Assembly: GCA_013076295.1 (NCBI GenBank)
Contig: RQOL01000403.1
Coordinates: 18,287-82,286 of the forward strand
Reading direction: 5' to 3'
DNA from: Sanderia malayensis
Taxonomy: Eukaryota > Cnidaria > Scyphozoa > Semaeostomeae > Pelagiidae
DNA: 64,000 nt
A program made the position numbers and the translations under genes. Shown in pieces: positions 36,001 to 48,246 of this stretch (the first letter of the stretch is position 1; each line of letters opens with the position of its first letter). The notes below the pieces were generated by a model, which was given only the letters and a program-made list of their open reading frames with translations, made no database searches and was not told the DNA's origin.

Positions 36001-39000
36001 ATACATACTTTACAATACATACCCTACAATACATACCCTACATAACATACCCTACAATACATACCCTACATTAGATACCCTACAATACATACCCTGCGAT
36101 ACAAACCCTACAATACATACCCTACAATACATACCTTACAATACATACCCTACATTACATACCCTACAATACATACCCTACAATACACACCCTACAATAC
36201 ATACCCTACAATACATACCTTACAATACAAACCCTACTATAAATACCCTACAATACATACCTTACAATACATACCCTACAATACATACCCTGCAATAAAT
36301 ACCTTACAATACATACCCTACAATACATACCCTACAATACATACCATACAATACATACCCTACAATACATACTACGGCGCAACATTTCTAAAGAAAGATA
36401 CCCTAAAATACATACCCTACATAACATACCCTACAATACATACCCTACAATACATACCCTACAATACCTACCCTACAATACATACCTTACAATACATACC
36501 CTACAATACAATACATACCCTACAATACATACCATACCCTACAATACATACCCTGCAATAAATACCTTACAATACATACCCTACAATACATACCCTACAA
36601 TACATACCATACAATACATACCCTACAATACATACTACGACGCAACATTTCTAAAGAAAGATACCCTAAAATACATACCCTACAATAAATACCTTACAAT
36701 AAGTACCCTACAATACATACCCTACAATACATACCCTACAATACATACCCCACGATACATACCCTACAATACATACCCTACAATACATACCCTACAATAC
36801 ATACCCTACAATACATACCCTACAATACATACCCTGCAATAAATACCTTACAATACATACCCTACAATACATACCCTACAATACATACCATACAATACAT
36901 ACCCTACAATACATACTACGACGCAACATTTCTAAAGAAAGATACCCTAAGATACATACCCTACATAACATACCCTACAATACTTACCCTACAATACATA
37001 CCCTACAATACCTACCCTACAATACATACCTTACAATACATACCCTACAATACATACCCTACAATACATACCCTACAATACATACTTTACAATACATACC
37101 CTACAACACATACCCTACAATACATACCCTACATAACATACCCTACAATACATACCCTACAATACATACAATACATACCCTACAATACATACCCTACAAT
37201 ACATACCCTACAATACATACCCTACAATACATACCCTACAATACATACCTTACAATACATACCCTACAATACATACCGTACAATACATACCCTACAATAC
37301 ATACCTTACAATACATACCTTACAATACATACCTTATAATACATACCCTACAATACAGACCCTACGATACATACCTTACAATACATACCTTACAATACAT
37401 ACCCTACAATACATACCCTACATAACATACCCTACAATACATACCCTACATAACATACCTTACAATACATACCTTACAATACATACCTTACAATACATAC
37501 CTTACAATACATACCTTACAATACATACCTTATAATACATACCCTACAATACATACCCTACGATACATACCTTACAATACATACCTTACAATACATACCC
37601 TACAATACATACCCTACATAACATACCCTACAATACATACCCTACATAACATACCCTACAATACATACCCTACAATACATACCCTACAATACATACCCTA
37701 CAATACATACCCTACAATACATACCCTACAATACATACCCTACAATACATACCTTACAATACATACCCTACAATACATACCGTACAATACATACCCTACA
37801 ATACATACCTTACAATACATACCTTACAATACATACCTTATAATACATACCCTACAATACATACCCTACGATACATACCTTACAATACATACCTTACAAT
37901 ACATACCCTACAATACATACCCTACATAACATACCCTACAATACATACCCTACATAACATACCCTACAATACATACCCTACAATACATACCCTACAATAC
38001 ATACCCTACAATACATACCTTACAATACATACCCTACAATACATACCCTACAATACATACCCTACAATACATACCTTACAATACATACCCTACAATACAT
38101 ACCGTACAATACATACCTTACAATACATACCTTATAATACATACCCTACAATACATACCCTACGATACATACCTTACAATACATACCTTACCATACATAC
38201 CCTACAATACATACCCTACATAACATACCCTACAATACATACCCTACAATACATACCCTACAATACATACCCTACATAACATACCTTACAATACATACCC
38301 TACAATACTTACCCTACAATACATACCTTACAATACATACCTTACAATACATACCTTACAATACATACCTTACAATACATACCCTACAATACATACCTTA
38401 CAATACATACCTTACAATACATACCTTACAATACATACCTTACAATACATACCTTATAATACATACCCTACAATACATACCCTACGATACATACCTTACA
38501 ATACATACCCTACAATACATACCCTACATAACATACCCTACAATACATACCCTACATAACATACCCTACAATACATACCCTACAATACATACCCTACAAT
38601 ACATACCTTACAATACATACCCTACAATACATACCCTACAATAAATACTCTACATAACATACCCTACAATACATACCCTACATAACATACCCTACAATAC
38701 ATACCCTACAATACATACCCTACAATACATACCTTACAATACATACCTTACAATACATACCTTACAATACATACTTTACAATACATACCCTACAATACAT
38801 ACCCTACAATACATACCTTACAATACATACCTTACAATACATACCTTACAATACATACCTTAGAATACATACCCTACGATACATACCCTACGATACATAC
38901 CTTACAATACATACCCTACAATACATACCCTACAATACATACCCTACAATACATACAATACAATACATACCCTACAATACATACCCTACGTTACATACCC

Positions 39001-39021
39001 TACAATACATACCCTACAATA
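33061..39021. repeat. 14-bp minisatellite array A12 (about 6 kb, higher-order structure)
   Basis: About 425 units. Between 34.59 and 36.95 kb the marker GACGCAACATTTCTAAAG recurs eight times (about 34,593; 34,860; 35,295; 35,562; 35,843; 36,376; 36,639; 36,920), giving steps of 267, 435, 267, 281, 533, 263 and 281 bp. From 37.1 kb on, a CCTTACA-rich subfamily takes over, with ACCTTATAATAC recurring every 200-330 bp. No gene. Confidence 0.95.
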
Positions 39022-39259
39022 CACACGACGCCACATTTCTAAAGAAAATAAAGGTGGGAGGTCGAATCTTCCCCCCTGCCATGCGACCGCCCCGCGCCCA
39101 CGCTGCCGCCCCCCTGAAAGCCGCTTCCAAAAGTTGATAGCTTCAGTGTGAAGTTTGAAAAAAAAGTTGCCTTCAAAAATTTAATCAATCTTGGAAAATT
39201 TAAACTCAATCTCTAATAAAAAATATATCAAACTGTAGCTAAGGAAACAGCGAATCCGA
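39022..39259. repeat. Satellite core fragment U10 (left end of a long form)
   Basis: The first about 238 bp of a long-form core (as at 9691-9928), from GACGCCACATTTC through the GC head to CAGCGAATCCGAT. It then switches abruptly to the middle of LINE ORF1 at about 39,259. The rest of the core, an array, and the 5' part of the LINE are missing. Confidence 0.88.
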
Positions 39260-40499
39260 TGTCTTATAAGGGAGATTCAGATGTGCAGGAAATATCATGC
39301 AATGAAAAAAACAGTGGGAGCACTGGCAATATGGAAATAAACAGTCAATTAGAGGACAGATTTCAAAAAATTGAAAAGCAGCTAATTACCATTCTGGAAA
39401 GACTTAATAAAACTAACACAAAGAATACCACTGATACTGCAAGTATGCAAGACAGGCAAAACGATTTTCAAGAAATTTTAACAAAAAATAACTTATTAGA
39501 AAGAGAAAAAAGGATTCTGAAAGATGAAAATTTTGCACTGAGGCTGCAAATTGCTGATCTAAGAGAAAATCTTGGTAAAAATCTTAATAATGATTTGAAT
39601 AAAAATCGAGGAAAAAATTTGAATAAAAATGATGGCAAAAATATTGAAACAGAGCCTTGGCAACTCCCCAAGCGCATAGTTAAGTCACGTCAGTGCAATG
39701 AAAACTCAATTGAAACAAGAAATAGATTTAATGGCTTAGAAAGAAATATAGAGGATCCTATTTTTTCTATGGAATTTCCAAAGCTGCAAAGAGCTTTACA
39801 ACAGTCTGAGGATATTGACAGGCAAAAAGCACGACCCCAATTTTCCCAAAGCGTTAAATCAACTTATACAGAAGAAAATTTTCAACGTGTTGTCCCTGGA
39901 GAACTTAGTTATGCTGAAGCCGGAGCAAAACCACGCAAGACATTGTTGAACGATACCATATCACAAAGCAGACAGCCTTTGGATGATCGTAGGAAGCCAA
40001 CAATTACAGTAATCGGAGACTCCATCGTACGGGGATACGAAAGCAAGAAATCAATCGTAACGTACGTCGATGTAACTCGTATGTCAAATCATTTCCCGGA
40101 GCAACGACCCAAGACATGGAATCTTATATGATACCAACCCTGAAAAGAAGCCCTGATGCTTTAATCTTGCATTGTGGGACTAATGATTTAAGGAAAGATG
40201 ATCCTGAAAAAATTGCTGAAAAAATCACTAGTGTGGCAACACAAGCAAAAAATTCCGTTCCCAAAGTGGCTGTTTCAAGTTTATTAACAAGAGGCGACTC
40301 CTACCTACTGGAAGAAAAAAGAGTAAGAGTGAATATTCTGTTGAAAAAATCACTGGCAGAAAATGGAATCGATTTCATTGAACACAAAGAATTTGAAACA
40401 GATTGGCGGTACCTGCTACACGACGATGGAATTCATCTGAACAATGATGGGACAAACGTCTTAGGAAATGACTTAGTAAACTATTTAAACAATGTTTGA
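39260..40499 (+). pseudogene. LINE ORF1, copy 4 (N-terminus missing, one frameshift)
   Basis: Lacks about the first 108 codons and the ATG. Coiled coil, Asn/Lys repeat and SGNH hydrolase are present. One G is missing at 40,031-40,034, right after the nucleophile block VIGDSIVRG, so GTNDL and DGIHLNNDG lie in the next frame. TGA at 40,497-40,499, followed by CTC. Confidence 0.88.
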
Positions 40500-43400
40500 C
40501 TCTCCTCGGAAAATTTGGAATATGACAGAAACTGCATACCTGAAATAAAACCAACAGAGCCAACAACAAAAAATAAGCTAAGTATTCAAACAAATTCTAT
40601 TACTAGTGTATCGGTAAAGCCACATACATCAATTTTCCTACACCCCGTAGGAAACAACCAATGTAATGGTTGTAATGGTAATAATGACTCAAGGCCAGTT
40701 GAGTGTTCTACAAGTAGCCCCAGCTTAGGAAATGGGTCATATGAAAATTTCAATTTATCCTCAACTTTCTCAAATAGCTCAAATGTGCCTAGTGAATGTT
40801 CTTTGTCTACATTTTCAACTATATCTACGGATGCAAATATTTCTCAGTCGCAACAAGTTTCCGAAATTACATCTGAGACCTCCGAGGAAGATCTCCCTAA
40901 CAATATTGACGCTCGATCCTCGCTAAAGTTACTACGGCTAAGAAATTTAGGTAAATTAATCATAGGATATTTAAACATTAATTCTATAAGAAATAAATTT
41001 GAAGCTCTTAAAGAAATAACTGCAGCAAACATAGATATCTTGATGGTGGCAGAAACCAAAATCGACTCTTCTTTCCCCAGGGGACAATTTCTAATTGATG
41101 GATTTGCTGCTCCCTTTAGGCTAGATAGAAATAAAGATGGTGGGGGTTTGTTAGTCTATGTAAGAAGTGACATCCCTTCACAATTACTGACATCGTTTAC
41201 ATTTGAACTGGGTATAGAGTGTATCAGTTTTGAAATCAACCTTAGAAAGAAAAAATGGGCTATTTTCAGTGTTTACCGACCACCAACTCAATCGCAACTG
41301 TTTTTCCACGAAAACTTAGGTAAAGCTTTAGATCATTATAGTTCAAAGTATGAAAATTTCATGATTTTGGGAGATTTTAATGCCGAAGAGACGGATGACG
41401 ATTTACATAGCTTCTTGAATATTTATAGTTTGAAAAACTTAGTAAAAGAACCCACCTGTTATAAGGCTGACCCTCCAAAATGTATTGATTTAATTTTAAC
41501 AAATTGTAACCAAAGTATGCAAAACACCACCACCATTGAAACAGGCTTATCTGATTTTCATAAAATGATTGTCACTGTGTTGAAAACCACTTTTCAGAAA
41601 CAAGGTCCCTCAATTATAAATTACAGATGTTACAAAAATTTTAACCAAGCTAGTTTTAAGCAAGACTTAAGAGCTGAACTTGGGAGCATAGATGCTTCAA
41701 ATGTCAGCTATGGAGCGTTTGAAACTGCTTTTGATAAAGTATTAAATAAACATGCACCACTTAAGAAAAAATATGTTAGGGCTAATGATGCACCATTTAT
41801 GACTAAAGCACTTCGAAAGGCTATCATGTTACGTTCTAGATTGCGCAACAAATATAACCAAAATAGGATTGCTGAAAACTGGAATAACTATCGTCGGCAG
41901 CGTAACCTATGCGTAAAACTGCTTAAGACAGAAAAAAAGAGATACTACAATAATTTGGATATTACAGAAATCACTGACAATAAAAATTTTGGAAAACTGT
42001 GAAACCATTATTCTCCGATAAAATTAAGACTCAGAGTAAGATAGTTCTAATAGAAAATGATGAAATTATCTCCGCCGATCGTCAGGTCGCAGAGATCCTG
42101 AACAACTATTTTGTAACTGTTACCGAAACCTTGGGCATAGAAGAATATCCAGATAATGTAAGATCAACAGAGGGTATCTCTGATCCTTTAGATGAAGCAA
42201 TTGAAAAATATAGAAACCATCCTAGCATAAAAGCTATACGAGCACGCTTTTCAGATGTAGCTATTAGCTTTTCCTTCGAGCATGTAACTATCTCTAAACT
42301 TGAAACAGAAATAAAAAATCTGAATTCTAAGAAGGCTACAACTTTTGGGAATATTCCCCCAAGCTGCTTAAGACTAATTTAGATGTATGCGCTGAACCAC
42401 TGCAAAATGTTCTCAATGGTGGTATAAGCAATTGTCAGTTTCCCGATGAATTAAAAACTGCAGATGTTACAGCCCTTTTTAAAAAAAACGAATCTACTTC
42501 TAAGACTAATTATAGACCAATTAGTGTTTTGCCTACTGTCTCTAAAATTTACGAAAGACTCATGTATAAGCAAATGATGGAACATATGGGTGCCTATTTA
42601 TCAGATTTGTTATGTGGATTCCGACAAGGGTACAATGCACAACATGCCTTGACTCGTTTTATAGAAATGTGCAAAATGTTCTTGGATAAGGGAGGAAAGG
42701 CTGGGGCCGTATTAATGGACCTATCAAAAGCATTCGATTGTGTAAAGCATGATCTTCTTATTGCCAAATTGCATGCTTACGGCTTCAGTCGTGATGCGTT
42801 GATGTTTCTGAACAGTTATTTAAGTGAAAGGCAACAGAGAGTTAAAATAAATAGTTCGTTTAGTTCTACACAAAAACTGAAATTGGGTGTTCCACAGGCG
42901 TCGGTTTTAGGACCTCTACTTTTTAACATCTATTTGAACGATTTGTTACTCTCTATCAATGATATAGAAATTTGCAATTATGCTGATGATACCACTTTAT
43001 ATACATGTGACCAAAACTTGCAAAATGTAGTGGAAAGGCTTGAGAATGACTCTCAAAAGGTAATAAAATGGTTTTCTGACAACTACCTAAAATTAAATGA
43101 AGATAAATGTCATTTTTTAGCATTAGGTCCTTCCCCTGACGAACCTATTACCATTACGATTGGCAATACACCTATACAGAGCAGTAATCATGAAAAATTG
43201 CTTGGTATTATTATAGACAATAAATTGACATTTGAACAACATGTTGCTGGGCTATGTAAAAAGGCAAGTAATAAATTATATGCTCTCTCACGTATTGTTC
43301 CATTTCTAGATCAAAGTAAACTAAGGTTTTTAATGCAAGCTTTTATAAACAGCCAGTTTCAATATTGTCCCCTTGTTTGGATGTTCCATAGTCGTAAACT

Positions 43401-43836
43401 ACATCAGAAAATTAATAAAATCCAAGAGAGAGCACTGAGGATTACCTTCCAGGATTCTGAATCCAGTTTTGAGGGCTTACTTGAAAAGGATAAATCCATA
43501 ACTGTGCATCAGAAAAACTTACAATTTTTGATGACCGAAATGTACAAGACTAAAAATGATTTAAATCCAGTGTTTATGAAAGAGATCTTTTGTGAAAATG
43601 ACAATCACTATAATCTGAGAAATGGGAATGAATTTTCTGCTCCCAGAATTAGAACAGTAAAATATGGCTCGGAATCAATTCGTTTTAGAGGCCCACAAGC
43701 TTGGGCTACTGTTCCTCAGATTATTAAATGTTCCAGAACTTTAAAAGAATTCAAAAACCAAATAAAATTTTGGTCTGGTGAAACCTGCCACTGCCGACTG
43801 TGCCAAATTTTTGTTCAAAATCTAGGCTTCATTTAA
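40500..43836 (+). pseudogene. LINE ORF2 (endonuclease-reverse transcriptase), copy 4, two frameshifts
   Basis: Reads open from the codon after the ORF1 TGA through a Ser/Thr/Asn-rich linker of about 150 residues. The EEP endonuclease follows (GYLNINSIRN, AETK, YRPP, GDFN, SDFH), then the RT (GFRQGYNAQHA, MDLSKAFDCVKHD, GVPQASVLG, YADD) and a C-terminal region ending in CHCRLCQIF. One base is missing in an A run at 41,982-41,986 and in a C run at 42,356-42,360. Length allowing for these is about 1112 codons. The first in-frame ATG lies inside the endonuclease (ILMVAETK). Ala replaces Gly in GVPQxSVLG, as in copy 1. Confidence 0.9.
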
Positions 43837-44024
43837 AATCACATTAACATTTGTAACATTTGCATCTAATCTGTTATTAACATTTGTGTAAATTGAATCT
43901 TTTTATTTGTAATTTGAATTTTGTATTGTGAAATCTTAAATATCAGTAGTTGGCCTAAATTAGCTTTAGTATAGCTATATATCCAGCCAACTTTAAATAA
44001 ATTAGTAATAATAATAATAATAAT

Positions 44025-44377
44025 ACCCTAAAATACATACCCTACAATAAATACCTTACAATAAATACCCTACAATACTTACCCTACAATACATACCCTA
44101 CAATACATACCCTACAATAAATACTCTACAATACATACCCTACAATACATACCCTACAATAAATACCCTACAATACATACCCTACATAATATACCCGACA
44201 AACATACCCTACAATACATACCCTACCATACATACCCTACAATACATACCCTACAATACATACCCTACAATAAATACCATACAATACATACCCTGCAATA
44301 CATACACTACAATACATACCCTACAATAAATACCATACAATACATACCCTACAATGCATACCCTACAATACATACCC
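44025..44377. repeat. 14-bp minisatellite array A13
   Basis: About 25 units following LINE copy 4, beginning with the common 3' flank; it then resembles the later part of array A7. Confidence 0.93.
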
Positions 44378-45527
44378 TACCATACTTCCCGCTGGCAAGC
44401 GACCACCCAGCGTCCACCCTGCCGCCCCCCTAAAAGCCGTTTCTTCTGAAAGTGAAAAAATGAATTCATCAACCTACTTTACAGACACTAAAACTTTCAA
44501 ATTTAATTAACGTGGCCAATTTTTGTCCTGCAGAACCCACGAAAATATCAACATGAAGCTAATAGCTTGACGAACATTTATCGAAGGTATTTGGGTGAAA
44601 AAAACAAAGTTGTGGCAGGTTAAAAATTAATTTTCGCAAATGCAAAACAGACGCGTGTTGCTTGAAAATTTCGTGTTTTGCAGCAAAACCCAAACTCGGC
44701 CAAAACTGTCCAAAAACAGAGGAAAATCGACAAAACAAAAAAACAACCCAAGATAACTTTAGTTCTCGTGTAAATAAACAGTTATCGAAAGTTTAAATGG
44801 ATAAAATCGGCCCAGAACGACCCGAGAAAATCAAAATTGTCTTCGTGTTTTGGTTAGGCCCTCGAGCCGAAAGAAAAACGTGAGGTGAAACAAAACAAAA
44901 CTCGTGCTATTTAAAGCCAAAAACAATTGAATAAAAGAAATACCTTGAAATAATTGTCCACCATTTGTCTCCACAGGTCTTGACAACAATTGACACGTCT
45001 TACAATTGATTTCCGGCAGGTATTCACGTTTAAACCCGAGCAACTTGCCGCCCGCTCAACTAAAAAAACGCGTGCTTCTCCCTGCTCGTTTTGCATCTCA
45101 TTAACTCCGTCCTCGGAACTTTCTAGAAAGTTGGAACACAAAATGGGCCATAACTCCCAACGTTTGGATAGAAATTAGTGGAAAGCTTCACTGTGATCAG
45201 CGCAATGCAGAGATCATTTTGATACCAATTTGCACCACTATTGACCACCCAAAAAAAGCCTTTGTGTTCACAACGAAATTCCTTTGATCCCATTATTTTT
45301 TCGAACGTCGATTGTTCAAGAAACAATAGGTCATTGTTCACAGTCGGCGGGTCACGTGTCGACGTAGATTATATAATAGAGACTAGCCGGGGGCACTCGC
45401 TACGCTCGCTTCCCGGAGCCCGTCAAGTACAAAAAGTTTAATGTGGTTGGCGCACTTCGTGCGCTGCATTCGCTAACGCTCATGCCCTTTCCCACCCCAC
45501 GTACAGTGGTTTGGCTCGCCCTCGCCG
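44378..45527. repeat. Satellite core U11 (right edge of the main satellite domain)
   Basis: Short-form core with body and promoter-like patch (CCTTTGATC then CCATTATTT, CACGTG, TTATATAA). One module carries hairpin GCGCACTTCGTGCGC at 45,450-45,464, followed by a partial CCACGTACAGTGG module as in U4. Beyond about 45,527 no satellite sequence is visible for 14.5 kb. Confidence 0.88.
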
Positions 45528-46866
45528 CCCTGTCTATCTATTGTCACGATTGTAGTGTTTAACATGCATGGAAATTAGTTTTAGCGGTCAGCCTCGTTTT
45601 CATCATCTAAGCCTCGTACTGATGGTACAGTAGATAAGATGCAAGATAAAAGTTTGTTTTGTTTTAGGGACGACAACAATTAGCCTGCTATTAGTTGAGT
45701 GCATGGATTGACACTTGGATGTGGTCTTTTGTCAACCTAATATAGGATAGGTATAAACAGTAAAGGACCATTGATGATGAATGTCCAGAATTTAAATTAA
45801 TTTTGACTTACACTGATGACACTGATGCATTGATTTTTGATAAAGCAATAAGTATGTAGCCTCCAATACTTGCATTGGTACAATGATGTACATCAGTAGA
45901 TCTACAAAGTGAAAGAGACAAATTATATTCTATTTAATATGTTGGTTTATTACTATCAAGGCTAAAAAATAATTGGATTTGGATTTGGAGAATCTGTGGA
46001 GTTTAATTTTCCTTTGATGTTGATTTAATGTATATCATTATGAAAAGAAATAAAGAAATTAATATTGATCAGTATGACATAACATTACAGTATGACATTA
46101 CAGACAAAACAGATCATTTAATGCAATTGCCATGAAAAAGCTTTATTAAATTAAATGAAGTACAACGATTTCTACGGCTGGGATTGGTTTTACATTAGTT
46201 TCAATCATATAGAACATAAGGATAAGCACGGGACACCGTGGATAACGAATGCAAAAGTACTTCATAATCATCATCAATGGGATGGGAATTGCATGGTGAA
46301 AGGAGTTTCATAGGAGTATTGGGCTTGGTTGGTAAGGCAAAGAAGGCAGCCACAAAGTGAAAAGAATCGTCAACGAAAAAATTATAACAAAATTAAAGCC
46401 ACTGAAACATGTGGGTACAGCATTAAACACTCTTTCCGAAATCATTAAATATAAAGAGCCATGAAACATAAGCGGAGTTGTCAATTTTGGCCTGAGGAAA
46501 CTATATGTTTGAGTGAAATACAATTGGCCTAAGCAACTATATGGGAACTTGAATGGGGTGAAATTAAAAATAAAGTCTACTTACTCCTGAGCTGCGGCAA
46601 AATGAATGTTTCTCTCAGCTTTACTTTCTCTTATTTCACCATCAAGTTCCATTGCAATCCAAGATTTGGGAAACGAATATTCGGACAGCACAACCACAAC
46701 CAGCATGAGAAATTGCTACGTTGACGAAACATAGCATAAATCAAAATCACACAACAAATTCTATTGTTATGCCGTCCCGTTTTGACGTAATTATTTGATT
46801 GAGCTGGATTGGCTTACAATCAACCCAACCCAACCCAAGAGAACTCAACTCAAGTGAACAAAGAAC
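45528..46866. other. Unique AT-rich region at the satellite border
   Basis: No gene that I can support. The part from about 46,190 to 46,770 is a diverged match to 50,280-50,945 (shared runs include AAAGAAG.AAGCCACAAAGT and, later, TTTCTCT.ATTTCA). On the minus strand it encodes a possible exon ending at a GTAAGTAG donor near 46,578, with ELDGEIRESKAER resembling EFDTEMRENEAQ in the other copy. Confidence 0.5.
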
Positions 46867-47389
46867 ATGTGGTGGCAAGGCAATGCGTCCTTCCTTTCAT
46901 CTTTTCTGTTCTGTGGTGATGGTAAGTAGGTTTTCCAGATCGTATTATATCATTGCGATCTTTCAGGTTACATCTTTAAAATAATCTATAGTGTTTCTGT
47001 GAAGGTTTTGATTCATTTTTCTAGCGTATAAGACTTTAGCAAATATAGTATTTGACCACGAATCCCTTGAGAATAGGCCACATTTGAGAAAAACGGATGA
47101 TACATTGTTCGCATTGGAAAATGAGATACGATTCTGTGCTACTTACGTTTTATTACATGTATTATTCGTGAATTTTAGGTACTCTCTGTGCTACGTATGG
47201 GATTTGTGTGGTGCGATGTCAATGCAGGCAATTTTTGACTGTTCTTCAGGTAAGTATATTGAATTATATGAGATCATTATGCATCCCAAAGGCCACATCT
47301 TGTTCATTTATAAAGACGGGTTTTTGAAATACATTTCTTGTAAATTTTTAGGGTTTGTGTCACAGCATGTCCAAGAAGAGTGTTGGTGA
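46867..47389 (+). CDS. Small three-exon gene model, unknown product (105 aa)
   Basis: Exon 1 46,867-46,921 starts at ATG (MWWQGNASFLSS) and ends at a strong donor GATG|GTAAGTAGG. Exon 2 47,025-47,249 follows acceptor TTTTTCTAG and ends at CAG|GTAAGTAT. Exon 3 47,352-47,389 follows acceptor TTTTTAG and ends in TGA. All phases agree and the joined frame has no stop, giving 105 residues. Cys-rich toward the end (CYVWDLCGA, IFDCSS, EECW). I recognise no family. A cryptic intron inside exon 2 (acceptor TTTTAG|GTACTC near 47,178) is possible. No polyadenylation signal was checked. It could be a host orphan gene or a transposon remnant. Confidence 0.35.
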
Positions 47390-47605
47390 TAAATATTTGT
47401 TGGCGGAATGCACCGTTTTTCAAAGGTAATAGTCTTGTTATTATTTTTGCAATGTTATTATTATTAATTGTTATTCTAATTTATCGTTGTACAAAATTTA
47501 ACAATTTAACAAAACAAACAAATAACAGGAAAGAAAACGAACAAAAGACAAACATGAACACAATTACAGTTACAATTACTTTTTCTGAATGTTTGTGCCC
47601 CTTAC

Positions 47606-48246
47606 CAAAGACAAAATTTCTTTTGTGGGCACATCTGCCCACATGCACCTCGTGTGCGCTTCTTCTTTATTTTTTTTTTGTTGTTTTTTATATTTTTTGA
47701 ATCTTTTTTTTTCTATAATTTTTATTTTTATTTCTTCAGATTTCCTGTAGAGAAAAAGACATTGTTACAGAAGGAGTTGAAAGTAAGCAATATGTTATAC
47801 ACACAGATGAGATGGAAATATTGCATTGCAACTTACGCTATTTCATCCTTTGTTAAATGCCCATCGAGGGTGCTAACAAAATGAAATTTGGTGCCTCTTT
47901 TAATGGCACTGAACTTCAAGGCACATTGCCTTTTTAGTGAGCCAATGTCAGTAAAATTGATTAGCTAGGATTAATATGAGAACAATATATTAAAAACAGT
48001 GACTCACATAGGATACATTTGTGTTTCCTTGTAAAGCAGTTTGATAATCTATGCATAACATTTGTTTAGATTTATCAATATATGGATTAAAGTATTTTTC
48101 AATGCTACCTTAGTTTCTTCTCCACAATAAACCACTGTGGGTTCCTTTGGAACAGTGTTGGCAACTTCAGGCTCAACTGCTTCATCATCCTCTGTCTGAA
48201 CTGTTTCAGCACCCTCAGGCATGGCAACTTCATTTTCAGTATCCAT
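47606..48246 (-). CDS. Possible multi-exon gene, acidic N-terminus (partial)
   Basis: Exon 48,246-48,109 starts at ATG and encodes an acidic segment (46 residues, DTENEVAMPEGAETVQ...) ending AAG|GTAGCATTG. A second candidate exon, 47,913-47,837, gives TLDGHLTKDEIA and ends GC|GTAAGTTG. A third, 47,744-47,606, follows CTCTACAG, is Lys-rich and ends TTTG|GTAAGGGG. Phases agree across all three. The DGHLTKDEI stretch faintly recalls an EF-hand loop, but I would not assign it. The third exon overlaps a poly-T tract and may be false. The 3' end is not found. Confidence 0.28.

Larger units (their letters stand above)
39260..44024 (+). mobile_element. CR1/L2-type LINE, copy 4 (5' end lost, ORF2 nearly whole)
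   Basis: Starts inside ORF1 (GTCTTATAAGGGAG) joined to a core fragment and runs to the (AAT)n tail at 44,024. It is the most complete coding copy in the window and the sister of copy 1. Because the 3' flank is the shared one, the missing 5' end is better explained by a later deletion than by 5' truncation during insertion. Confidence 0.94.

Noticed and set aside
33061..39021. Telomere or subtelomere, because units contain CCCTA
   Set aside because: The unit is 14 bp (ATACCCTACAATAC), not TTAGGG/CCCTAA, and it alternates with cores and LINEs. The likeness is limited to five bases. A subtelomeric or centromeric position cannot be judged from sequence alone.
33061..39021. CRISPR array
   Set aside because: No repeat-spacer alternation with unique spacers, and no cas genes. 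The genome is eukaryotic.
39259..39300. Copy 4 as an ordinary 5'-truncated LINE insertion into a core
   Set aside because: Its 3' flank is the shared minisatellite flank, not the continuation of the core (ATAAAAATGTTCAC), so the target was not this core.
45800..45870. DNA polymerase B motif (YTDDTDALIF) hinting at a Polinton remnant
   Set aside because: Only about ten residues resemble YTDTDSLIY, the spacing is off by one residue, a stop follows soon after, and no neighbouring polymerase motif is visible.
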